Assembly: GCA_016703605.1 (NCBI GenBank)
Contig: JADJBU010000021.1
Location: forward strand, 1 to 17,727
From: Candidatus Villigracilis adiacens
Lineage (GTDB): Bacteria > Chloroflexota > Anaerolineae > Anaerolineales > Villigracilaceae
DNA length: 17,727 nucleotides
Reading direction: 5' to 3'
Position numbers and translations under genes: made by a program. Shown here piece by piece: positions 7,396 through 14,279 of the stretch (positions are counted from its first letter, which is position 1; the number at the start of each line of letters is the position of its first letter). The notes beneath the pieces are model-generated. The model made no database searches, was not told the origin of the DNA, and saw only the letters and a program-made list of their open reading frames with translations.

Positions 7396-7428
7396 AAGTG
7401 ACTGTCACCTCGCAGGTGACAGTCACTT
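7396..7428. repeat. 33-bp perfect dyad made of four GTGAC/GTCAC half-sites
   Basis: The arms 7396-7410 and 7414-7428 are perfect 15-nt inverted repeats around CGC. Each arm is itself nearly palindromic (GTGAC-T-GTCAC), so the element contains four pentamer half-sites with dyad symmetry. It lies 23 bp after the methyltransferase stop and 70 bp before the lipoprotein gene. As RNA it would make a very stable hairpin, but no T-run follows, so it is not a classic terminator. It could be a regulator-binding site or a member of a dispersed repeat family. Confidence 0.75.
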
Positions 7429-7459
7429 CTTTGATGGCAACGGGGGGACCCCAGCGCCA

Positions 7460-7468
7460 TGCTATACT
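7460..7468 (+). promoter_or_regulatory. Extended -10 promoter element of the lipoprotein gene
   Basis: TGCTATACT matches the extended -10 form TGNTATAAT at all but one position. It lies 29 bases before the lipoprotein ATG, giving a leader of about 22 nt that includes the GAGG ribosome-binding site at 7487-7490. No clear -35 is visible. Confidence 0.5.
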
Positions 7469-7497
7469 CGCTATAAATAGCCGTTCGAGGAAACCCC

Positions 7498-8193
7498 ATG
7501 AAACGATTGCTTGCCGTTTTTTTTCTCTTTTTTCTGGCAGCCTGCGGAGCGTCTGCCAACCCGGTCGAAGACCTGCCCGCCTTGCTTCCCCCCACGCCGA
7601 CGCCGCTTTCTGAATCCGCCTCGACGGAAGATGCCCCCCAGCCCGAATTGCCCCAGTCAGAAACTCCAATCGTGTCCCAGTCCCAGCCCACCGGGGAGGA
7701 AGCGCTTCCTTTTGCGCCAGCCTGTATCGATCCTGCGCCCACACAAGCCGACATTGACCGCGCTCTCTCGATCACCGGCGGATTGTTCGAAACGGGAGAT
7801 TGGGAACGCACCTACACCGTCGCCAGCGACAAGGTCCTGGTTTCCTGGTACAGCGAATCGATTCCCGCCATTGTCAACCTGGAAACCCTGGTCTTTCCCT
7901 GCGGTTATGAAGATCTTGATCTGGATGCTTATTTCAACGATGAGGGCTGGTCGATCATTTTCAGTAACTACCAGGGTTATGAATATGTGAACGAATGCCT
8001 GGACGATCAGGGATTGCGTCTGTATAACCTCATCGCTGTCGATCAGGGTGTTTCCTACAACGTCCGCTATTGGGTCTTGAGCGACACCCCCACCCGTGTC
8101 GTTTCGCTAATGGTTGTTATGCCCGGCGACGCCGACGCTGAAATGGACGAGATCGCCTACGCCCTCTTCCCCCAACTCTTATTCTGCCCATAA
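7498..8193 (+). CDS. Secreted lipoprotein of unknown function
   Basis: This 231-residue protein begins MKRLLAVFFLFFLAACGASA, a type II signal peptide with lipobox LAAC and the lipidated cysteine at residue 16. A Pro/Thr/Ser-rich linker (PALLPPTPTPLSES onward) follows, as is common in Chloroflexota surface lipoproteins. It leads to a soluble domain from about residue 85. That domain is rich in aromatic and acidic residues and has four cysteines that could form disulfides, including VFPCGYEDLD, NECLDDQG and the penultimate residue in LLFCP. The domain is not recognised. GAGG seven bases before the ATG supports the start. The stop codon TAA lies within the heptad array that precedes the next gene. 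Confidence 0.8.
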   Translation: MKRLLAVFFLFFLAACGASANPVEDLPALLPPTPTPLSESASTEDAPQPELPQSETPIVSQSQPTGEEALPFAPACIDPAPTQADIDRALSITGGLFETGDWERTYTVASDKVLVSWYSESIPAIVNLETLVFPCGYEDLDLDAYFNDEGWSIIFSNYQGYEYVNECLDDQGLRLYNLIAVDQGVSYNVRYWVLSDTPTRVVSLMVVMPGDADAEMDEIAYALFPQLLFCP

Positions 8194-8218
8194 CAATTAC
8201 CAATTACCAATCTCCAGC
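8191..8218 (+). repeat. Heptanucleotide array before the flavin dehydrogenase gene
   Basis: Four 7-mers run from the TAA stop of the lipoprotein gene: TAACAAT, then TACCAAT twice, then a diverged CTCCAGC. The start codon follows four bases later, with no Shine-Dalgarno. The same TACCAAT unit precedes the ATPase gene at 14308. Confidence 0.6.
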
Positions 8219-8222
8219 TCCC

Positions 8223-10259
8223 ATGACTTCCCGCTACGATATCCTCTTCCAACCCATTAAGATCGGACCCGTCACCGCGCCGAATCGATTCTATCAAGTG
8301 CCGCATTGCAATGGCTTTGGCTGGCGTATGCCCAAGGGACTCGCCGCCATGCGCGGCATGAAAGCGGAGGGCGGCTGGGGCGTGGTCTGCACTGAAGAAA
8401 CCGAAATTCACCACACCAGCGATCTTTCACCTTTTATTGAAGGACATATTTGGGATGATGGCGACATTTCCCCGCTTCAGTTGATGACCGAAGCCGTCCA
8501 CAAACACGGCTCACTGGCTGGCATTGAACTCGCCTACAACGGACGTGACGCTTCAAACCTCTACTCCCGCGCCGCCCCCTTCGACCTTGCCTCACGCGGA
8601 CTGGTCGGCGGAAGCGGCTATGAGCCGGGGCAATCACGTGCCGCCAGCAAAAGCGACCTGAAGCAGATCCGCAAGTGGCACCGCAATGCTGCCATCCGCG
8701 CCAAACGGGCAGGCTTCGACATTATCTATTGTTATGCTGCACATAATCTCACGCTTGCGTTTCACATGCTCTCCAAAGACAATGACCGTTTGGACGAATA
8801 CGGCGGCTCGCTTGAAAACCGTGTACGCTTCTTCCGCGAACTGATTGAAGATACCAAAGAAGCCGTCGGCGATACCTGCGCTGTGGCTGTCCGCTTTGCG
8901 GTGGATGAACTGCTCGGCGCGGACGGAATGCAGCACGATGGCGAAGCCAAAGAAATCGTCTCCATGCTCGCCGAACTGCCCGACCTGTGGGATGTGAACC
9001 TCAGCGCCTGGAAAAATGATTCCATCACCTCGCGCTTTGGCAAGGAAGGGCATCAGGAAAAATATATTTCCTTCGTCAAGAGTCTCACCACCAAACCCGT
9101 CGTCGGCGTGGGGCGTTACACCTCACCCGATAGCATGGTCTCTGCCATCGAGCGCGGCGTTCTTGATCTCATCGGCGCGGCGCGCCCGTCCATTGCAGAC
9201 CCGTTTTTGCCGAACAAGATAAAAGAGGGCAGACACGAAGACATCCGCGAGTGTATTGGCTGTAATATCTGTGTCACAGGCGATACGCGCTTCGTGCCGA
9301 TTCGCTGCACACAAAACCCAACCATGGGCGAAGAATGGCGGCGCGATTGGCACCCCGAGATCATTGCGCCGAAAAAATCGAACGATGACATTCTCATCGT
9401 CGGCGCGGGACCTGCCGGGCTCGAAGCGGCTCGGGCGTTGGGTCAGCGCGGGTACAAGGTCATTCTCACCGACACGCAGCGTGAGGCGGGCGGTCGTGTC
9501 TTGCTCGAGTCTCAACTTCCCAATCTCATCGAATGGCGGCGCGTCATCGATTGGCGTCTGACGCAAATTGAAAAGATCGAAAATATTTACTTCTATCCCT
9601 CCAGCCCAATGACCGCCAAAGATGTTCTCGATGCCGATGCGCCGCACGTCATCCTTGCCACCGGCGCAACCTGGCGGCGCGACGGCATGGGTCGTTATCA
9701 TTCGCATCCTATTCCAGGGAATGGCAACATCTTCACACCCGATGATTTGATGAATGGTAAATTGCCATCCGGCAAAGTTATCATCTATGACGACGATCAT
9801 TACTACATGGGCGGCGTGCTCGCCGAGTTACTCACCACCAACGGATGTGAGGTGACACTCGTCACACCAGCTCCCACCATCTCTGCGTGGACGGAATACA
9901 CCCTTGAACAGGAACGCATCTACAAGCGGCTCCTCGCCTTGAACGTGACCCTGCTCCCGCACCACGCTCTCGCCTCTTTCTCACCCACAACTGTCACAGT
10001 TTCTCATACCATTACCTCCGCCGAATCGACTCTCGTCAGCGACGCCATCGTCATGGTCACAGACCGCATCCCCAACGACGCGCTGTATCACGAACTCAAG
10101 CCCGCCCTCGCGGACGGACGCCTCAAGTCGTTGAGAATTATCGGTGACGCCGAAGCGCCCAACATCATCGCGCAAGCGGTATTCAGCGGTCACCTCGCCG
10201 CCCGCGAATTCGACGAAGTTATTGACCCGGATGTAACGCCGTTCAAGGTGGAACGATGA
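8223..10259 (+). CDS. Flavin/4Fe-4S amine dehydrogenase, dimethylamine/histamine dehydrogenase-like
   Basis: This 678-residue protein has the old-yellow-enzyme barrel followed by an FAD/ADP-binding half, as in trimethylamine dehydrogenase (TMADH). RFYQVPHCNGFG places C29 at the cysteine that carries 6-S-cysteinyl FMN in TMADH (C30). The 4Fe-4S ligands are in ECIGCNIC (C344, C347, C350) and CTQNP (C362). ARPSIADPFLP and the nucleotide-binding ILIVGAGPAGLEAARALG (from about residue 390) also match. Aligned from memory with a constant offset of one, the TMADH substrate bowl Y60/W264/W355 reads E59/W263/D354 here. The Asp in place of W355 resembles histamine and dimethylamine dehydrogenases, so trimethylamine is an unlikely substrate and a secondary, primary or other amine is more likely. 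The electron acceptor would be an ETF or similar protein, not seen here. No Shine-Dalgarno is present; a heptad array precedes the ATG. Confidence 0.85.
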   Translation: MTSRYDILFQPIKIGPVTAPNRFYQVPHCNGFGWRMPKGLAAMRGMKAEGGWGVVCTEETEIHHTSDLSPFIEGHIWDDGDISPLQLMTEAVHKHGSLAGIELAYNGRDASNLYSRAAPFDLASRGLVGGSGYEPGQSRAASKSDLKQIRKWHRNAAIRAKRAGFDIIYCYAAHNLTLAFHMLSKDNDRLDEYGGSLENRVRFFRELIEDTKEAVGDTCAVAVRFAVDELLGADGMQHDGEAKEIVSMLAELPDLWDVNLSAWKNDSITSRFGKEGHQEKYISFVKSLTTKPVVGVGRYTSPDSMVSAIERGVLDLIGAARPSIADPFLPNKIKEGRHEDIRECIGCNICVTGDTRFVPIRCTQNPTMGEEWRRDWHPEIIAPKKSNDDILIVGAGPAGLEAARALGQRGYKVILTDTQREAGGRVLLESQLPNLIEWRRVIDWRLTQIEKIENIYFYPSSPMTAKDVLDADAPHVILATGATWRRDGMGRYHSHPIPGNGNIFTPDDLMNGKLPSGKVIIYDDDHYYMGGVLAELLTTNGCEVTLVTPAPTISAWTEYTLEQERIYKRLLALNVTLLPHHALASFSPTTVTVSHTITSAESTLVSDAIVMVTDRIPNDALYHELKPALADGRLKSLRIIGDAEAPNIIAQAVFSGHLAAREFDEVIDPDVTPFKVER

Positions 10260-10263
10260 TTCC

Positions 10264-10376
10264 GTCATTGCGAGGAGCGTTCTTGTTTTTTGCGACGAAG
10301 CAATCCCCAACGTCGTATGAGATTGCTTACCCTAACGGGCACACGTCGTCGGGAAGAGCGCCCTCCTCGCAATGAC
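10264..10376. repeat. Dispersed palindromic element (GTCATTGCGAGGAG...CTCCTCGCAATGAC)
   Basis: This 113-bp element has perfect 14-bp terminal inverted repeats at 10264-10277 and 10363-10376. Inner arms AAGCAATC and GATTGCTT allow a second stem. It fills the gap between the dehydrogenase stop and the SDR gene, and its right end contains the SDR start codon. Similar GTCATTGCGAGGAG-ended repeats are widespread in several phyla (recalled, not searched). No ORF for mobility is present. Confidence 0.75.
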
Positions 10377-11492
10377 AGCGAAACTCATCCTCGTCACTGG
10401 TGCGACTGGGTACATCGCCAGTCTGCTCATTCCGCAACTACTCGAAAAAGGCTATCGCGTGCGGGCGATGGCGCGTACACCGGAACGCCTGAAAAAACGA
10501 ACCTGGTACAAGCAAGTTGAAATGGTCCGCGCAGATGTGATGGAGCCGGAAACGCTTGTTAAAGCCATGCAAGGCGTGCAGACGGCGTATTATCTCATCC
10601 ATAACATGGCCACGGGCATGGGTACACCACCATCGAATTAGAAGGCGCACAAAATTTTTCATCTGCTGCCGAACAAGCAGGGATTGAACATATTATTTAC
10701 CTCGGCGGTTTGGCAGACCCGGAACAGCACATTGCGCCGCATATGCGTTCACGCATCGAAACCGGTGTGACCTTACGAAAAGGCAGTGTGCCAGTGACCG
10801 AAATCCGCGCGGGGGTGATCGCGGGTTCAGGCAGCATCTCCTTTGAGATGATCCGTTTCATGACGGAGTTATTTCCGGTCATTCCCGGTCCCATTTGGTT
10901 GAAGAACAAGTCCCAACCGATTGCGGTTCAAAACGTCATTGACTATTTGCTGGCAGCCTTGACCAACTCCAATGGGCGCGGCGGAGTCTTTGAGATCGGG
11001 ATGCAGCAGGTTTTCGTCTATACCGACTTGATGAAAATGTACGCCAACGCCCGTGGACATAAACGCAGTCTGTTTTTATTACCCTATGTTCCAGTCTGGT
11101 TCATGGCATTCGGCATCAGTTTGATGACGCCTGTGCCCTATCCGATTGCGTATGCACTCGTCGGTGGGCTTTCGAGTGACAGCCTGATTCTGCATGATAC
11201 GGCGCAAAAAACTTTCCCTGAGGTAAAGCTCATGGATTACGAATCAGCCATCGGCGAGGCGATGAAGCGCCTGCATCCGCTGAAAATAGAGCGGGTGTGG
11301 GATGAAGATCAAAACGCAGCGATCAAACATGAAGGTTTCTTCATCCAATATCGAAAAGATAAAAAAGCCGGACAATTGACCCATAAGAAATTTTCCTTCG
11401 GCGAAGAATGGAGTGATGGGCAAACGGTTTATTTTGCGCCGTTCGGTTTTCGCGGTTTTGTATACGCCTTTCTGCGCGGGTATTGGTGGTAG
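10372..11492 (+). pseudogene. Frameshifted NAD(P)-binding SDR / NmrA-like protein (possible DUF2867 type)
   Basis: The first frame starts at 10372 with LILVTGATGYIASLLIPQLL, a Rossmann TGxxGxxG motif. It continues through YYLIHNMATG and stops early at 10641. The rest of the protein continues in another frame from about 10620: GYTTIELEGAQNF, then IIYLGGLADPEQHI, and on to YAFLRGYWW at the stop 11490-11492. YLIHNMA...IELEGAQNF...IIYLGG is the normal order in atypical SDRs of the NmrA/DUF2867 type, so one base was lost near 10612-10620, or two were gained. The second half includes an EIRAGVIAGSGSISFEMIRF segment and a hydrophobic stretch around VPVWFMAFGISLM. With the shift repaired it is about 373 residues. 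Whether this is a true mutation or an assembly indel cannot be told; the downstream half shows no further decay. Confidence 0.75.
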
Positions 11493-11507
11493 AATGACTT
11501 CAATAAC

Positions 11508-11697
11508 GAATTAGCCAGCGGCGAAGTCCGGTGTAAATCCGGCGCTGTCGCGCAACTGTAAGTTAGTCGAATAGTCGAATAGTCAGTTTGTCGAGTAGCC
11601 AAGGCCACACGACCAACAGACCACAAGACCAACAGACTACCCAAGCCAGGTCGCCCGCTCTGATTCGGTTCAACCACTTCTCGCGGAAAGGAGGTGG
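11508..11697 (+). promoter_or_regulatory. Cobalamin (AdoCbl-type) riboswitch aptamer
   Basis: The core GTCCGGTGTAAATCCGGCGC followed by TGTCGCGCAACTGTAAG (11527-11563) is the classical cobalamin signature. The partner segment CCAAGCCAGGTCGCCCGC lies at 11641-11658. A long-range stem closes it: GAATTAG (11508-11514) with CTGATTC (11660-11666), then AGCGG (11517-11521) with CCGCT (11655-11659). A P13-like hairpin, CCACTTCT (11674-11681) with GGAGGTGG (11690-11697), holds a CGCGGAA loop complementary to the CGCG in the L5 region, as in the btuB kissing-loop architecture. Between the two core halves is a long peripheral helix built of octanucleotide repeats (11566-11638). The riboswitch lies directly upstream of a B12 importer operon, which agrees with the call. 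Confidence 0.92.
11566..11638 (+). repeat. Octanucleotide-phased inverted array inside the riboswitch
   Basis: GTC triplets occur exactly every 8 nt at 11566, 11574, 11582 and 11590. GAC triplets occur exactly every 8 nt at 11611, 11619, 11627 and 11635. Folded around the centre, all four GTC/GAC pairs fall in register, with GTT/AAC adding pairs in the inner repeat. It forms a peripheral extension of the cobalamin aptamer between the two conserved core strands. Confidence 0.75.
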
Positions 11698-11730
11698 AGA
11701 ACGGATCCAATCGGATTGCCTCTCCCCTCC
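11690..11730 (+). promoter_or_regulatory. Antiterminator helix of the cobalamin riboswitch
   Basis: GGAGGTGGAGA (11690-11700) can pair with TCTCCCCTCC (11721-11730) in ten base pairs with one bulged U. The 5' strand is the 3' arm of P13, and the 3' strand overlaps the terminator's 5' arm at 11728-11730. It is therefore exclusive with both the folded aptamer and the terminator, as expected for an OFF switch. This is from hand pairing, not an energy calculation. Confidence 0.55.
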
Positions 11731-11752
11731 CCAGCTTGTGCTGGGGATTTTG
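11728..11752 (+). terminator. Riboswitch-controlled intrinsic terminator
   Basis: TCCCCAGC-TTGT-GCTGGGGA (11728-11747) is a perfect 8-bp G/C-rich stem with a tetraloop, followed by TTTTGATT. It lies between the cobalamin aptamer and the first gene of the operon, so ligand binding should favour premature termination. The T-tract is short but continuous enough to be functional. Confidence 0.7.
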
Positions 11753-11762
11753 ATTCTGTACT

Positions 11763-11778
11763 GCCGACTTAAGTCGGC
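11763..11778. repeat. 16-bp perfect palindrome GCCGACTTAAGTCGGC
   Basis: A perfect palindrome lies between the riboswitch terminator and the ribosome-binding site of the first importer gene. It could be a protein-binding site or a small dispersed repeat. It has no loop, so it is unlikely to act as an RNA hairpin without opening the central bases. Confidence 0.5.
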
Positions 11779-11803
11779 GCTACCACACACACTAGGAGAA
11801 AAG

Positions 11804-13048
11804 ATGTTTCGTAAGACCTTGATTTTGACTTTGCTCATCGCCCTGCTCGCCGCATGTGCTCCGGCTCAAACCGCGCCGGAAGTTGACTCTGCTCCCACAG
11901 AAGTTGCCGCCACTGAAGCGGTTGCCGCTGCCCCCGAACACAACCTCACCGATGGCTGTGTCGCCGAAGGTGAATTCGACGCTTCCCTTGATTACTTCCC
12001 CGAAAAAACCGCATTGACCCATACCGATGGATTCAGCGTGGAATACTTCAACAACTACAAAGTGGTCACAGTCAAGACGCCCTACCCCGGCGCGCCTGAG
12101 TCCATGCAGTATGCGTTGGTGCAATGCGGCACACCCGCACCCGAAGGCTTCCTCGATGAGCAGATCATCGAAGTCCCTGTGCAGACCGTTGTGACCATGT
12201 CTACCACCTACCTGCCCTTCCTCGATGAATTCGGTCTGCTGGATCGTCTTGTCGGGTTGGATGACGCCACCTACGTCAGCAACCCCGCCGTTTTGAAAAT
12301 GGCAGAGGAAAGCAAACTGACCATGCTGGGCTACGGCTCTGGCGTAAACGTGGAACAGGCGCTCGACCTCAGCCCCGAGCTTATCATCACCTACGGCTCC
12401 GGCGCAACCGACTACGACGCTTTTCCCGTGCTGATCGAAGCGGGTTTGAAGACCGTCGTCAACGCCGAATGGCTGGAAACCTCCCCGTTGGGGCGCGCCG
12501 AATGGGGCAAGTTCATTGCCGTTTTCTTCAACAAGGAAGCCGATGCTGAAGCCTTGTTCCCAAAGAACGTGGAACAATACAACGAATATGCAGCCCTTGC
12601 CGCCAGTGTGACCGAGAAACCCACTGTGTTCACCGGCTCCGATTATCAGGGAACCTGGTCCATGCCGGGCGGTAACAGCTTTGCCGCCAACTTTCTCAAA
12701 GACTCAGGCGCAGATTATCTCTGGGCAGATGATACGTCCACGGGCAGTTTGCCGCTTGCCTTTGAAGCCGTCTTTGAAAAAGCGCAAGGTGCAGATTACT
12801 GGGTGAACGTCGGCTACTTCTTCACCCCTGATGACCTGCTTGCCGCTGACGCGCGTTACGCCGACTTCGCCGCCTACCAAAGCGGCAATATCTGGAACAA
12901 TGACGCCATCACTTCTGCCAACGGCGGCAACGACTACTACGAAAGCGCCGTGGCACATCCCGAACTGGTGTTGGCAGACCTCATCAAGATCTTCCACCCC
13001 GAACTGTTGCCCGACTACGAACTGGTTTATTATCGCCAGTTGAAATAA
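11804..13048 (+). CDS. btuF: Vitamin B12 ABC transporter, substrate-binding lipoprotein (BtuF-like)
   Basis: This is a 414-residue protein with a type II signal peptide, MFRKTLILTLLIALLAACAP, and the lipidated cysteine at residue 18. An Ala/Thr/Glu-rich linker follows. The mature part has the fold pattern of TroA/FecB/BtuF-class receptors: EVPVQTVVTMSTTYLPFLDE, LLDRLVGLDD, LGYGSGVNVEQALDLSPELI and FPVLIEAGLKTVV. A second lobe includes KPTVFTGSDYQGTWSMPGG. It would capture corrinoid outside the membrane and deliver it to the permease encoded next. Cobalamin specificity comes from the riboswitch upstream; the sequence alone would also allow an iron-siderophore ligand. It is longer than E. coli BtuF (about 266) but normal for Chloroflexota homologues. 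AGGAG at 11794-11798, five bases before the ATG, fixes the start; longer in-frame extensions run through the riboswitch and are rejected. Confidence 0.85.
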   Translation: MFRKTLILTLLIALLAACAPAQTAPEVDSAPTEVAATEAVAAAPEHNLTDGCVAEGEFDASLDYFPEKTALTHTDGFSVEYFNNYKVVTVKTPYPGAPESMQYALVQCGTPAPEGFLDEQIIEVPVQTVVTMSTTYLPFLDEFGLLDRLVGLDDATYVSNPAVLKMAEESKLTMLGYGSGVNVEQALDLSPELIITYGSGATDYDAFPVLIEAGLKTVVNAEWLETSPLGRAEWGKFIAVFFNKEADAEALFPKNVEQYNEYAALAASVTEKPTVFTGSDYQGTWSMPGGNSFAANFLKDSGADYLWADDTSTGSLPLAFEAVFEKAQGADYWVNVGYFFTPDDLLAADARYADFAAYQSGNIWNNDAITSANGGNDYYESAVAHPELVLADLIKIFHPELLPDYELVYYRQLK

Positions 13049-13051
13049 CCT

Positions 13052-13120
13052 GTCAAAGGTCGAAAGTCAAAAGTCAGTTTTCGACCTTTGACTTTCGACC
13101 TTCGACGAATGCTGATAACT
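13052..13120. repeat. Heptanucleotide inverted array between btuF and btuC
   Basis: Heptads run continuously from 13052 to 13106. Four units begin with GTC (GTCAAAG, GTCGAAA, GTCAAAA, GTCAGTT), and four end in GAC (TTTCGAC, CTTTGAC, TTTCGAC, CTTCGAC), sharing the junction T at 13079. Two diverged units continue to 13120, five bases before the btuC ATG. Arms 13056-13071 and 13087-13102 are perfect 16-nt inverted repeats. The element shares its units with the array at 113-171. No Shine-Dalgarno is visible for btuC. Confidence 0.7.
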
Positions 13121-13125
13121 GCCCC

Positions 13126-14190
13126 ATGCCCACCCCCTTCCCCAAACTCGGACTACACACCTGGATCGTCGTTCTGTTAATCGTGATCCTCGTCGTGGCA
13201 TTCATGCTCAGCCTCACGCTGGGATCGGTTCACATCCCGCCGGAGCAGGTTCTGCGCATCCTGACCGGGGGAGACCCTGACAAAGCCTCTTGGACGGATG
13301 TCATCTTCAAATTCCGCCTGCCCAAAGCAGTGACGGCAATGCTCGTTGGCTCGGCGTTATCGGTGGCGGGCTTGCAAATGCAAACCCTTTTTCGTAATCC
13401 GCTGGCAGACCCGTTCATTTTGGGAGTCAGTTCCGGCGCGAGTTTGGGCGTGGCGTTGGTGGTGCTTGGCGCAGGGGCGGGCGGAGCGTCGGCTTTTATC
13501 ACCGGATTGAACGTCTTTGGAGATTTAAGCCTGGCGGTTGCCGCCAGTTTGGGAGCAGGAGCCGTGCTCGGCGCGGTGTTGATCGTTTCCCGTCGCGTGC
13601 AAAATACCATCACTTTGCTCATCCTCGGTTTGATGTTCGGTTATCTCACCAATGCCATCGTCAGCTTGTTGATCTATTTCAGCCAGCCGGAACGGGTGCA
13701 GGCGTTCAGCCTGTGGGCGGCAGGCAGTTTTGGCGGGGTGACGTGGAACCAGATGCGCGTCTTTTCTCCTGTGATCTTGTTTGGCTTGTTCATCAGTTAT
13801 GTGATGATCAAGCCGTTGAATGCGCTCTTACTTGGTGATGAATACGCCCGCTCGCTCGGACTCAACGTGCGCCGCGCCCGCTTCTGGATTATCCTGAGCG
13901 CTTCTTTGCTTGCAGGAGTCTCCACCGCCTTTTGCGGACCCGTCTGGTTTGTGGGTGTTGCCGTGCCGCATGTGGCGCGTTCCATTCTCAACACAGCGGA
14001 TCATCGCGCGCTGCTGCCCGCCTCCATGTTGATGGGCGCATCCTTCTCATTGATTGCAGACGTCATTGCCCAATCACCGGGCAGCCAATTTGTTTTGCCG
14101 CTCAATGTCATCATGTCGCTGTTCGGTGTGCCCATCATTCTGTGGGTCATCCTGCGCCAAAAACAACTTCGCCAATCTTTTGCCTCTTGA
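13126..14190 (+). CDS. btuC: Vitamin B12 ABC transporter, permease (FecCD/BtuC family)
   Basis: This 354-residue polytopic protein has about ten hydrophobic helices. It has family hallmarks: FRLPKAVTAMLVGSALSVAG, LQMQTLFRNPLADPFILGVS and SGASLGVAL near the N-terminal third. WAAGSFGGVTWNQMR and ARSLGLNVRRARFW lie in the cytoplasmic coupling region, and FVGVAVPHVARSI is towards the C-terminus. It forms the membrane channel of a type II ABC importer, normally as a dimer with two ATPase subunits. It is the second gene after the cobalamin riboswitch, which supports B12 rather than siderophore transport. The ATG is placed by homology of the first helix; the heptad array lies immediately before it. 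Confidence 0.9.
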   Translation: MPTPFPKLGLHTWIVVLLIVILVVAFMLSLTLGSVHIPPEQVLRILTGGDPDKASWTDVIFKFRLPKAVTAMLVGSALSVAGLQMQTLFRNPLADPFILGVSSGASLGVALVVLGAGAGGASAFITGLNVFGDLSLAVAASLGAGAVLGAVLIVSRRVQNTITLLILGLMFGYLTNAIVSLLIYFSQPERVQAFSLWAAGSFGGVTWNQMRVFSPVILFGLFISYVMIKPLNALLLGDEYARSLGLNVRRARFWIILSASLLAGVSTAFCGPVWFVGVAVPHVARSILNTADHRALLPASMLMGASFSLIADVIAQSPGSQFVLPLNVIMSLFGVPIILWVILRQKQLRQSFAS

Positions 14191-14205
14191 TTGTAGGCAC
14201 AGACT

Positions 14206-14250
14206 CCACAAGTTCTACTTGTGGATAATAGCAAGTTTAGAAGTAGAACT
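14206..14250 (+). promoter_or_regulatory. Alternative hairpins between btuC and btuD
   Basis: CCACAAG (14206-14212) and CTTGTGG (14218-14224) form a 7-bp hairpin with a 5-nt loop. AGTTCTACTT (14211-14220) is perfectly complementary to AAGTAGAACT (14241-14250), giving a 10-bp stem. The two structures share bases and exclude each other. A third small stem, CCAGAA with TTCTGG, follows at 14259-14276. Their role is unknown; they could set relative expression of btuC and btuD. Confidence 0.4.
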
Positions 14251-14279
14251 GTCCAAAACCAGAAGTGGAATTTCTGGAA

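Noticed and set aside
9123..9800. A 225-codon minus-strand open frame
   Set aside because: It is antisense to the well-supported flavin/4Fe-4S dehydrogenase and has no motif of its own.
8223..10259. Calling the enzyme trimethylamine dehydrogenase
   Set aside because: Two of the three aromatic substrate-bowl residues are replaced by acidic residues, so only the wider family is supported.
11566..11638. Regular repeats that might be a CRISPR array
   Set aside because: Units are only 8 nt with no spacers, the two halves are complementary, and they sit inside a cobalamin riboswitch.
11588..11803. A longer N-terminus for the BtuF-like protein
   Set aside because: The open frame runs through riboswitch and terminator; the lipoprotein signal peptide and AGGAG fix the start at 11804.
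11792..12577. A 261-codon minus-strand open frame
   Set aside because: It is antisense to the BtuF-like lipoprotein gene and is low-complexity, Gly/Val/Phe-rich translation typical of shadow frames.
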